Of a stretch of DNA of 7,572 nucleotides, positions 1 through 6,447 are shown in pieces. A program made the position numbers and the translations under genes. The notes beneath the pieces are model-generated. The model was not told the DNA's origin. It did not search any database and saw nothing but the letters and a program-made list of their open reading frames with translations. The DNA comes from Ilumatobacteraceae bacterium. Lineage in GTDB: Bacteria; Actinomycetota; Acidimicrobiia; Acidimicrobiales; Ilumatobacteraceae. Position 1 is the first letter of the stretch. Each line of letters begins with the position of its first letter. Location: positions 1-7,572 of the forward strand of contig JAHRVJ010000071.1 in the NCBI GenBank assembly GCA_019090765.1, given 5' to 3'.

Positions 1-35
1 CGCAGTCCGAGTGAGTGAGTGGTCGAGTATGAGGC

Positions 36-1100
36 TCAGCATTCTCCTGTGTCTGAAACGGGCGATCTGGTGGCGAGCGTCAGCGGCTCGGCTCCCGACT
101 CGGTCGATTCGTACAGGTGGCAACGCACACGCGAGGTCGAATCACCAACTGCTCTCCACGCCGGCGAAACGGTCCGGCACACCTCCATCACATGAGGGCA
201 CCGGGTGTGGTAGCTGCATCCGTCTGGCGGATTGGCCGGGTCCGGTACCTCTCCCTTAGAAACAACGCGCTCCCTTGACCGCTGCGCACGGGGATCGGGG
301 GTGGGCACGGCGGCGACGAGACCCTGTGTATAGGGATGCGCGGGTGCGTCGAGGACACGCTCAGCCGGGCCACTCTCGACGAGCTCACCGAGGTACATCA
401 CGATGACTTCGTCCGCGATGTTCCACACGACGGACAGATCGTGCGTGACAAAGAGCATTGCAACCCCTAGGTCTCGCTGTAGCTCTTCGAGCAATCGCAG
501 AATCTGATTCTGGGTCGATACATCGAGTGCGCTGACGGCCTCGTCGCAAATGACGAGTCTCGGGCTCGGCGCAATCGCACGCGCCACCGCGATGCGCTGC
601 CGCTGCCCGCCTGAAAACTCATGCGGATATCGGTGACGATGCGCGGCTCGAAGGGAGACGCGCTCGAACAACTCCGCAACCCTCTTGTCGAGTTCCGATC
701 CTCTCAGGTCAGAAAAGTTTCGGAGTGGCTCTGCCACACTGGCGCCAACCGTCATCGAGGGGTCAAGCGACGAGTACGGGTCTTGGAACACCATTTGCAC
801 GTCTCGACGAGCGCGGCGGAGATCAGAACCTTGCAGTTCGTGGAGTGCGTGCCCGCCGAGATGGACCGCCCCGCGATCCAACGGTACCAATCTGGTGATG
901 GCGTTGGCCAACGTCGACTTGCCTGAACCGGACTCGCCGACGAGGGCAACGGTCTGGCCGTCGGCGACATCGAGGTCAACTCCTCGCACGGCCCGTACGG
1001 TCCGCGCACGTCCGAATCGGGTCGAACGGAACGAGACGTGCACGTCTCGGACCTTCAAGAGAGCGGGGCCCGACCGCACGTCCAACCCGTATTCACTCAT
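36..1100 (-). CDS. dppF: Peptide/opine-type ABC importer ATPase, DppF/OppF-like
   Basis: Cytoplasmic ATPase that, with the DppD-like partner encoded just upstream, powers import through the DppB/DppC channel. The 354-residue protein carries Walker A GESGSGKST (55-63), Q-loop VFQDPYSSLDP (104-114), signature FSGGQRQR (162-169), Walker B LVICDE (182-187), D-loop SALD (190-193) and switch His220. The oligopeptide-transporter C-terminal domain starts with HPYTQGL (255-261) and has Cys295, Cys301, Cys308 and Cys327, the spacing seen in family members that bind an iron-sulfur cluster. I chose the ATG at 1100 because it overlaps the preceding stop as ATGA, has GAGGGG 8 bases upstream, and matches the family N-terminus; the frame stays open to 1250 but that part is antisense-like residue inside dppD. 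The stop is at 36-38. Last gene of the operon in view. The symbol is family-level; substrate is not shown. Confidence 0.93.
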   Translation of the reverse strand: MSEYGLDVRSGPALLKVRDVHVSFRSTRFGRARTVRAVRGVDLDVADGQTVALVGESGSGKSTLANAITRLVPLDRGAVHLGGHALHELQGSDLRRARRDVQMVFQDPYSSLDPSMTVGASVAEPLRNFSDLRGSELDKRVAELFERVSLRAAHRHRYPHEFSGGQRQRIAVARAIAPSPRLVICDEAVSALDVSTQNQILRLLEELQRDLGVAMLFVTHDLSVVWNIADEVIVMYLGELVESGPAERVLDAPAHPYTQGLVAAVPTPDPRAQRSRERVVSKGEVPDPANPPDGCSYHTRCPHVMEVCRTVSPAWRAVGDSTSRVRCHLYESTESGAEPLTLATRSPVSDTGEC

Positions 1101-2098
1101 GACACGATCCCCTCGAGTCGGATATCTGGAATCCTGCCGCACGCGCTCTCGTGCCCTACAGAAACCTGACGCAGTACTTGAGGACCTCCGCACGCCTCGT
1201 CCGAGTACGGGCACCGAGGCTCGAATCGGCATCCGTGCGGAAACTCCCATGGTGGTGGGACGCGACCAGGAATGATTCCGAGGGCACCCTTGTCGCTGCC
1301 GAGGCGAGGCATCGCCGCGAGCAATCCCTCGCTGTATGGATGTTGCGGCGTCTCGAAGATGGAGTCAACGTCCGAGCGTTCCACGATCTTGCCGGCGTAC
1401 ATGACAACGACGTCGTCGCAAACGTCCGCGATGACTCCAAGGTCGTGGGTGATGAACACGATTGCAAGGCCGAGATCGTCACGCATCGAGCGCAACAGAT
1501 CCAGTATCTGTGCCTGAACCGTGACGTCCAGCGCGGTGGTCGGCTCGTCGGCGATGAGCACCGCCGGCTCGCATGCGACGGCCATTGCGATCATCACGCG
1601 TTGGCGCATACCACCTGACAACGAATGAGGATACGCATGCACGATGCTCGCCGGATCAGGTATCCCCACGAGATCGAGCAGCTCGACGGCACGACGCTTG
1701 GCTTGCCTAGCCGACACCCCGCGATGAGCACGAATACCTTCGGCCACTTGGTTCCCGACGGTGAAAGCCGGATTGAGCGAGGTCATCGGTTCCTGGAAGA
1801 TCATTGCGATCCGATCGCCTCGCACGTCTCTGAGTTGTCGTTGGGAGAGACGTGTGAGATCCGTACCTTCCAACAGGACGCGGCTACTGGCATCAACTCG
1901 TGATGCCCTGCTGTCGAGGAGTCCCATCGCCGCCAGGCACGAAACCGACTTGCCGGAACCAGACTCGCCGACGATTCCCAGGATCTTGCCCCTCTCAACC
2001 GAGAATGAGACTTCTTCCACAACTCGCACCCAGCCCTGCTCAGAGGCGAAGGACACCGAAAGATCACTCACTTCCAGTACAGGCCGATCATCTGTCAT
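1097..2098 (-). CDS. dppD: Peptide/opine-type ABC importer ATPase, DppD/OppD-like
   Basis: Second ATPase of the importer, expected to form a heterodimer with the DppF-like subunit under the membrane. The 333-residue protein has Walker A GESGSGKS (44-51), Q-loop IFQEPMTSLNP (100-110), signature LSGGMRQR (160-167), Walker B VLIADEP (180-186), D-loop TALD (188-191) and switch His218, so the ATP sites look intact. The C-terminal oligopeptide-ABC domain begins with HPYSEGL (253-259) and holds Cys290, Cys296, Cys303 and Cys320 (C-x5-C-x6-C-x16-C), a likely [4Fe-4S] site by family precedent. It starts at an ATG overlapping the dppC stop (ATGA) behind a strong GGGAGGAG, and its own stop overlaps the dppF start in the same way, implying translational coupling and matched subunit amounts. 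Length is normal for the family. Symbol given at family level only. Confidence 0.94.
   Translation of the reverse strand: MTDDRPVLEVSDLSVSFASEQGWVRVVEEVSFSVERGKILGIVGESGSGKSVSCLAAMGLLDSRASRVDASSRVLLEGTDLTRLSQRQLRDVRGDRIAMIFQEPMTSLNPAFTVGNQVAEGIRAHRGVSARQAKRRAVELLDLVGIPDPASIVHAYPHSLSGGMRQRVMIAMAVACEPAVLIADEPTTALDVTVQAQILDLLRSMRDDLGLAIVFITHDLGVIADVCDDVVVMYAGKIVERSDVDSIFETPQHPYSEGLLAAMPRLGSDKGALGIIPGRVPPPWEFPHGCRFEPRCPYSDEACGGPQVLRQVSVGHESACGRIPDIRLEGIVS
1109..1114 (-). promoter_or_regulatory. Ribosome binding site that fixes the dppF-like start
   Basis: GAGGGG on the minus strand lies 8 bases before the ATG at 1100, inside the end of the dppD-like gene. With the ATGA overlap it argues against the longer open frame reaching 1250. 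Confidence 0.65.
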
Positions 2099-3054
2099 CG
2101 CCGCTCCTCCCGCCCGATTGCGGCACGTAGTCCATCTCCGAACACATTGAAGAGCAGGACTGTAAGTGCAATCGCAACGCCCGGTGGGATTGCAAGGAAC
2201 GAGGAGCGGTTGGCGTTCGCGTAGCCGTCGTTGAGCATCGAACCCCAGCTTGCTTGTGGCGCCTGGACGCCAAGTCCGAGGAAACTGAGGCTGGCCTCGG
2301 CGAGCATTGCGAAGCCCGTCGTGAACGCAGCCTGGACTAGCAATGGCGGGAGCGCGTTCGGGAGTACGTGGCGAAGCATGATTCGCGTAGGTGGAGTTCC
2401 CGCGGTGACCGCAGCTGCGATATACGCGTTCTCGCGAATCGAGATCACAGTTGCACGGATCAGCCTGATGAAGCGCGGTGCGAAGAGCACCCCGACAGCG
2501 ATCATCGCGTTCGTGAGGCCAGCTCCTGTCGCACCGATGATTGCGACTGCCAGCAGCAGGGCGGGCAGGGCCATGATGCCGTCCGCGACGGCACTAATTA
2601 TCGAGTCAATCTTTCCTCGGAAGTAGCCAGCGAGGAGTCCGAGTGGAACTCCGATCATCAACGCAACACCGAGCGCTTGAACAGCAGCGAGCAATGAGAC
2701 GCGTCCTGCGAATAGCAGCCGAGAAAACGTGTCGCGGCCCAACTGGTCAGTGCCGAGCCAATGATCGGCAGATCTACCGGCCAGCGGGGCTGAGAAATCT
2801 GCCGCGTTGGGGTCATGCGTCGCAAGCAATGGTGCCGCCAGTGCTGCGGCTGTCAGCAACAGAAGGGCGCAGACTGCAGCCACAGCGGCACGCTCACGCA
2901 TGAATCGCTGAACCATCTGACGGAAGGCCCCGCCGCGGTACGTCTCGACTCCCTCACTTACTGGCGCCGGAACTTCGAATGCATCGGATCGCTGCCACAC
3001 TGCCCAGCGATCGACAGCGGGTTCGGCGGCCCGTGGCTTATCCGTCGAACTCAT
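2095..3054 (-). CDS. dppC: Peptide/opine-type ABC importer permease, DppC/OppC-like
   Basis: Inner-membrane permease that pairs with the DppB-like subunit to form the translocation path. The 319-residue protein has a long hydrophilic N-terminus (about 1-55), then a first membrane helix near 57-77 of the OppC N-terminal domain type, then the family hallmark HWLGTDQLGRDTFSRLL (98-114). A BPD-transporter core of about five further helices follows, ending with ASLSFLGLGVQAPQASWG (254-271). The cytoplasmic coupling loop at 211-233 ends in the usual LRHVLPN (227-233), but its EAA core reads YIAAAVTAG, with Ala213 where the family usually has Glu and Val216 where Arg is usual. The start overlaps the dppB stop as ATGA; GAGGA lies 7 bases upstream. 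The stop overlaps the dppD start. Fourth in transcript order after the binding protein and dppB is the ATPase pair. Confidence 0.93.
   Translation of the reverse strand: MSSTDKPRAAEPAVDRWAVWQRSDAFEVPAPVSEGVETYRGGAFRQMVQRFMRERAAVAAVCALLLLTAAALAAPLLATHDPNAADFSAPLAGRSADHWLGTDQLGRDTFSRLLFAGRVSLLAAVQALGVALMIGVPLGLLAGYFRGKIDSIISAVADGIMALPALLLAVAIIGATGAGLTNAMIAVGVLFAPRFIRLIRATVISIRENAYIAAAVTAGTPPTRIMLRHVLPNALPPLLVQAAFTTGFAMLAEASLSFLGLGVQAPQASWGSMLNDGYANANRSSFLAIPPGVAIALTVLLFNVFGDGLRAAIGREERR
2104..2111 (-). promoter_or_regulatory. Strong ribosome binding site of the dppD-like gene
   Basis: GGGAGGAG on the minus strand lies within the last codons of the dppC-like gene, 5 bases before the ATG at 2098. 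It is the strongest Shine-Dalgarno match in the operon. Confidence 0.7.
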
Positions 3055-4079
3055 TGCCGAGTCCTCGGGTCCAAGAAGGCATAGGACAGATCCACGAGAG
3101 TATTGATGATCAGCACGAGTGCCCCGACGACCAGCACGATTCCTTGGATGACCGGGATGTCCTGCGTTCGTACTGCGGAGATCGCAAGGCCGCCGATTCC
3201 TGGCATGGCGAAGATCTGCTCGATCACGATGGTCCCGCCAACAAGCGCAGCGATCTGAGCACCCAGGATTGTAACAATTGGGATCGCCGCGTTCTTGTAG
3301 GCATGTTTCGCGATCACTCGCTGGCTCGAGATCCCTTTTGCCCGCGCAGTTCGGATGTAGTCGGACTGCATGACTTCGATCAGGGCGCTACGGATTTGCC
3401 GCGTCAGTTCGGCCCCCAAGACGAGACCGAGCGATAGCCCCGGCAGTATGCAGTGTCTTATCCAATCACCGACGTTCTCGGTGGGGCCGACGTAACCGGT
3501 GGCGGGGAAAACACTCGTATTCAGGGCGACCGTGATCACCAGGATGATCCCCACGAAGAAGCTCGGCGTGGCGACACCCACTGTAGAGCCCACCGTGAGC
3601 AGACGATCGATTGCCGAATTGCGTCTGAGGGCAGCGACGGTTCCGAGCGGCAGGGCAATGAGAAGTCCGAACACGACCGCGAAGAGCGTCAGGCTCAAAG
3701 TGACCGGTAGTCGAGAGGTGATCTCGTCTGTCACGCTCCTGCCCGATCGAAGTGACTCCCCGAGGTCACCCTGGGCTGCGTTGCCCACCCAGCGTCCGTA
3801 CTGAACAGGGATGGGGTCGTCGAGTCCGAGCTTCGCCTCAACTGCGGCAACCTCCTCTGGGGAGGGGAACTCGCCAGCCAGTGTAGATGCCGGATTGCCA
3901 GGCACCATCCAGATGAGACCGAATGCGAACACCGTGATGAGGAAGAGCACAAGCAGCGATCGGAGCAGATGCCGGCCGATCTGCCAGAGCACCGCGGCGC
4001 TAGGGCGTGAGTCGGGAATTCTCGACTCACGCCCTCTCTGATCATGGCTCGCCTGCTTGGTGGCCGAAGCGTTGGTCAT
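3051..4079 (-). CDS. dppB: Peptide/opine-type ABC importer permease, DppB/OppB-like
   Basis: Inner-membrane permease subunit that, with the DppC-like protein, carries substrate delivered by the lipoprotein across the membrane. From the ATG at 4079 it is 342 residues: a hydrophilic N-terminus (1-32), a first membrane helix near 38-59 ending in the family motif MVPGNPAS, an external segment with LGLDDPIPVQYGRWV (84-98) and GDLGESLRSGRSV (104-116), then a five-helix core. The coupling loop YIRTARAKG (241-249) is typical of DppB, as is the terminal YAFLDPRTR. A TTG one codon upstream (4082) could also serve as start; I prefer the ATG, although no strong ribosome site precedes either. The gene follows the binding-protein stop by 18 bases, and its stop overlaps the dppC start as ATGA. 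Nothing is truncated or frameshifted. Confidence 0.93.
   Translation of the reverse strand: MTNASATKQASHDQRGRESRIPDSRPSAAVLWQIGRHLLRSLLVLFLITVFAFGLIWMVPGNPASTLAGEFPSPEEVAAVEAKLGLDDPIPVQYGRWVGNAAQGDLGESLRSGRSVTDEITSRLPVTLSLTLFAVVFGLLIALPLGTVAALRRNSAIDRLLTVGSTVGVATPSFFVGIILVITVALNTSVFPATGYVGPTENVGDWIRHCILPGLSLGLVLGAELTRQIRSALIEVMQSDYIRTARAKGISSQRVIAKHAYKNAAIPIVTILGAQIAALVGGTIVIEQIFAMPGIGGLAISAVRTQDIPVIQGIVLVVGALVLIINTLVDLSYAFLDPRTRQ
3062..3066 (-). promoter_or_regulatory. Ribosome binding site of the dppC-like gene
   Basis: GAGGA on the minus strand lies 7 bases before the ATG at 3054, inside the end of the dppB-like gene, supporting the ATGA-overlap start. Confidence 0.6.
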
Positions 4080-4097
4080 CAACGCCCAATCAACCGA

Positions 4098-5681
4098 TTA
4101 GCCAACGGAGACCCCGCGGAACTCCTGCTTCACAGTGGTGTAGATGTCTAGCCCTTGAACGTCGTCCTCGTAGGCCAGCATGTAATCCGGCGCGAAGACC
4201 GGGATGTTGAACGCCACGGCGTTCGCCTCGTCGGCGAGCTCCCACAGCAACTCCGTACGTTCCTCGCCACTGGCAGCCTCGCTCTCTGCCAGAAGCTCGT
4301 TGATCCCGGGAACGTCGTAGCCGACGTAGTTCATGAACGTGCTATCGGCCGAGTAGAGGAAGTCGTTGGTCACGTTCGGATCCGGTCGCCCACTCCACGG
4401 ACCAGCGAACATGTCGAAGCTTCCATCGAACCAGTTGTCGACAAGTTCGCTGCTCTCCTGCGGGATGATCTCCAAGTCGACTCCCACCTCGGCCCAAGAA
4501 GCTTGCACGGCCTGGGCAAACACGGGATACCCGGGGTCACCGACCCTCAGTGAGAAACCGTCGGGGTAACCAGCCTCAGCGAGAAGTTCGCGTGCTCGAT
4601 CGGGGTCGTACGGCCGTGCATCGTCTTCCGTGTTCGGGCTCGCCGCAAAGTAGTTAGGCGGGAACATCTGTGACACAACAGTGCCACTACCCCCGCTGAC
4701 AACGTCGAGGATGCCCTGCTTGTCAAGGGCGTATGTCAGCGCCTCGCGCACACGATCATCGGTCCATGGCTCCCCCTCGACCAGTCGGAACGGGATGTAC
4801 CAGACTTCGAGTGTGGGGCCAGATTCGACCACAATCCCATCGCCCTCGGCAGCAGCCACGCCATCGGGATAGATCCGAGCGGCATCGATCTGGCCGTCCC
4901 TGAGCGCATTGACGCGAGCGGCGTTATCGGTCAACTCGACCATCACCAACTCATCAAGCAGGACCGAATCCGGGTCCCAGTAGTCCTGGAACTTCACGAA
5001 GTTGCCGCGGTCACCAGCCCGATACGAGTCAAGCGTGAACATTCCCGCACCGACAGCCTCAGAACTGAGATCGACTCCGTCAGCCAGCGCCTGGCCACTG
5101 ATCATGATGCCGGGCTTGTCGGAAAGGATCCCAATGAGGCTCGCAGCAGGCTCGGTCAGGTTGAACTGGACGGTCAGGTCGTCAACCGCTTCGACACTAG
5201 CGATCGCACTCAGCGCGCTCGCGTTGATCGACCCCTCCAAGTTTATCGACCGTTCGAGGTTCGTGACCGCGACATCCGAGGTGAACGACGACCCATCATG
5301 GAATACGACACCGTCGCGAAGGTGGAAGGTCAGCGTCAACCCGTCCTCGCTCAACTCCCAGCTCTCGGCGAGGCCGGGGATGAAGTCGCCATTCGGCGTG
5401 AGGTGAACGAGGCGATCGTACGCCGGGAACAGCCATTCGTTGTCATTGCCTACCGTCGCGAGGTCGGGATCGAGATTCGTCAAGGACGAATGATTACCGA
5501 ACGTCAAGACACCTCCGTCTGCCGAGGGTGCGTCGCCCGTCTCGCCAGTCGCACTGGTGTCCACCGCGGTGGCCGAACTCGTGTCGTCATCATCGTCACC
5601 CCCGCAACTAGTGGCCACGAGTGCCCCAACCAAGAGCATCGAAACACCGAACCGACGTTTAGACCTGCTAGGTCCCTTCAT
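4098..5681 (-). CDS. Extracellular solute-binding lipoprotein, family 5 (SBP_bac_5)
   Basis: Membrane-anchored receptor that captures the substrate outside the cell and hands it to the DppB/DppC channel. From the ATG at 5681 it has 527 residues: basic N-terminus (KGPSRSKRR), hydrophobic stretch 11-24, lipobox ending at Cys26, then GG and five Asp (29-33) and a Ser/Thr/Asp-rich linker to about 56. The family-5 signature follows at about 105-131 (LAESWELSEDGLTLTFHLRD), with DDRVREALTYALDK near 308-321 and the hinge-region motif GPWSGRPDP at 427-435. Arg432 sits where DppA/OppA-type peptide binders have the Asp that grips the peptide amino group, so peptide specificity should not be assumed; opines, modified peptides, glycosides or other solutes are possible. 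The frame is open upstream to 5873, but the signal peptide and the GAGGGGG site fix the start at 5681. First gene of the operon. Family assignment is firm, substrate unknown. Confidence 0.93.
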   Translation of the reverse strand: MKGPSRSKRRFGVSMLLVGALVATSCGGDDDDDTSSATAVDTSATGETGDAPSADGGVLTFGNHSSLTNLDPDLATVGNDNEWLFPAYDRLVHLTPNGDFIPGLAESWELSEDGLTLTFHLRDGVVFHDGSSFTSDVAVTNLERSINLEGSINASALSAIASVEAVDDLTVQFNLTEPAASLIGILSDKPGIMISGQALADGVDLSSEAVGAGMFTLDSYRAGDRGNFVKFQDYWDPDSVLLDELVMVELTDNAARVNALRDGQIDAARIYPDGVAAAEGDGIVVESGPTLEVWYIPFRLVEGEPWTDDRVREALTYALDKQGILDVVSGGSGTVVSQMFPPNYFAASPNTEDDARPYDPDRARELLAEAGYPDGFSLRVGDPGYPVFAQAVQASWAEVGVDLEIIPQESSELVDNWFDGSFDMFAGPWSGRPDPNVTNDFLYSADSTFMNYVGYDVPGINELLAESEAASGEERTELLWELADEANAVAFNIPVFAPDYMLAYEDDVQGLDIYTTVKQEFRGVSVG

Positions 5682-5686
5682 AACTT

Positions 5687-5693
5687 CCCCCTC
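5687..5693 (-). promoter_or_regulatory. Ribosome binding site of the binding-protein gene
   Basis: Read on the minus strand, GAGGGGG stands 5 bases before the ATG at 5681. It decides the start against the 64-codon longer open frame, and the lipoprotein signal peptide begins exactly there. Confidence 0.7.
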
Positions 5694-5710
5694 TTCGTAG
5701 ATGTAGCCAT

Positions 5711-5740
5711 AGAGTACACTAAATGTTCGGTCCGCCGCAA
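5711..5740 (-). promoter_or_regulatory. Possible sigma-70-type promoter of the importer operon
   Basis: On the minus strand, TTGCGG (5735-5740) and TACTCT (5711-5716) are spaced 18 bases apart and resemble -35 and -10 boxes. A start near 5704 would give a leader of only about 25 bases containing the ribosome site. The local AT-rich patch (ATTTAGTGTACTCTATGG) stands out from the GC-rich surroundings. The match is imperfect, so this is a candidate only. Confidence 0.35.
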
Positions 5741-6148
5741 TCGCTCGGTGCCGCGCACATTGCGCAAAGCGCCTGAGTAACTGGGCGAACCCCGCTACGA
5801 CATAGCCCACGACACCGCATCGCTCAAGATTCTGAGCTCTGGTAAGACGAGGTTCTGGCTTCAATAGGTCCACTGAATCCCAGCTTGCGCGGAACGGTCG
5901 GAATCTTCAAGGATCACACAACCCTCCTAGACCACACCCTGGGACACAATCGCACCTTCAAGGGATCTGGCAATCTCACAGGGCAGCGCCTGCGACGTCA
6001 CAGCATCTTGTACCGCTTCATTTCTCAGCCCCTTCAATTTCTGACTTACGGCCCGGAAACGCGGCCTTGATAGACGTCAGGCTCGTCTCATGGAGGACCC
6101 TTCCAATTCTGTCGTTGCCTCTTCTGAAGCCCCACAAACGGGCCGCTC
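5741..6148. other. Intergenic stretch with no supported gene
   Basis: I see no coding region here on either strand. Short open frames exist but lack ribosome sites, family motifs or consistent codon use. An imperfect palindrome, GCTCAAGATTCTGAGC (5822-5837), and an adjacent TGGTAAGACGA (5840-5850), which fits the generic GntR/FadR half-site pattern TNGTNNNACNA, lie about 130 bases upstream of the candidate operon promoter. No tRNA or mobile-element end was recognised. Confidence 0.6.
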
Positions 6149-6312
6149 ACGCGGCTGGCCGCGTCTGGGAAGCTGGGACCACTGACCCGACGGCGATCTG
6201 TCGGGCTGTTGGCCCAGGCCGATTCCGCTGTCTGGGCCAGACCGTGCCGAACAACCAAACCGCGATCCCCCAGCGGTCGGTGCCGGCTACCTAGCCATCG
6301 TCCACCGCTAGG
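6149..6312. other. Cluster of four GC-rich inverted repeats
   Basis: Four perfect inverted repeats follow one another. ACGCGGC/GCCGCGT (6149-6155 and 6158-6164) has a 2-base centre. CCCGAC/GTCGGG (6186-6191 and 6200-6205) has an 8-base loop. TGGCCCAG/CTGGGCCA (6210-6217 and 6232-6239) has a 14-base loop. CCTAGC/GCTAGG (6290-6295 and 6307-6312) has an 11-base loop. None has a following T-run on either strand, so they are not canonical intrinsic terminators. Possible roles are a structured RNA, protein-binding sites, or degraded palindromic repeats related to the two copies that follow. No coding frame is convincing here. Confidence 0.5.
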
Positions 6313-6332
6313 CCTCCCCCCACCCAACCCAC

Positions 6333-6385
6333 CGATGAGTCTCAGCGCGACCAGGTCGCGCGAACTCTCATCGGACAGACTCCAC
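6333..6385. repeat. Palindromic repeat element, copy 1 of a tandem pair
   Basis: A 53-base unit with nested symmetry. Outer arms CGATGAG (6333-6339) and CTCATCG (6367-6373), extended by one more C/G pair at 6332 and 6374, enclose inner arms GCGCGACC (6345-6352) and GGTCGCGC (6354-6361) around a single central base. It is followed by a conserved tail ACAG-A-CTCCAC. The second copy starts exactly 62 bases later. The period is not a multiple of three, so the repetition is not protein-coding. It resembles REP-type intergenic palindromes in architecture; I do not recognise a named family. Confidence 0.8.
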
Positions 6386-6394
6386 CACCACCAT

Positions 6395-6447
6395 CGATGA
6401 GTTCCAGCGCGACCCCCTCGCGCGAACTCTCATCGCACAGGCTCCAC
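6395..6447. repeat. Palindromic repeat element, copy 2 of a tandem pair
   Basis: Direct repeat of the 53-base unit at 6333, with 46 of 53 positions identical. Outer arms CGATGAG (6395-6401) and CTCATCG (6429-6435) are unchanged; inner arms are GCGCGA (6407-6412) and TCGCGC (6418-6423) around a CCCCC loop. The differences fall mostly in the loop and in two bases between the arms (CT versus TC), leaving all stem bases shared by both copies intact. The tail ACAG-G-CTCCAC is also kept. A short CACCACCACCAT run separates the copies. Confidence 0.8.

Noticed and set aside
1..42. Possible sixth operon gene starting ATGCTGA at 42 on the minus strand
   Set aside because: The frame is open for only 14 codons to the window edge, and AGGAG is just one base from that ATG, too close for normal initiation. 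The next gene may start outside the window.
1101..1250. N-terminal extension of the DppF-like protein by 50 residues
   Set aside because: It overlaps the dppD-like coding end, resembles no family sequence, and the ATG at 1100 has both an ATGA overlap and a ribosome site.
685..1275. 196-codon open frame on the plus strand opposite the dppF-like gene
   Set aside because: It is antisense to a clear ATPase, has Arg/Thr/Ser-rich low-information sequence and no family motif; a shadow frame of GC-rich coding DNA.
5682..5873. N-terminal extension of the binding protein by 64 residues
   Set aside because: It would place a long charged stretch before the lipoprotein signal peptide; the ribosome site and the candidate promoter lie inside it.
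5927..6076. Minus-strand open frame containing KGLRNEAVQDAVTSQALP, considered as a gene remnant
   Set aside because: It has 49 codons between stops, no ATG, no ribosome site and no family I recognise; too little to call a pseudogene.
6333..6447. CRISPR array
   Set aside because: Only two repeat copies, a spacer of about 9 bases, strong internal palindromes and no cas genes.
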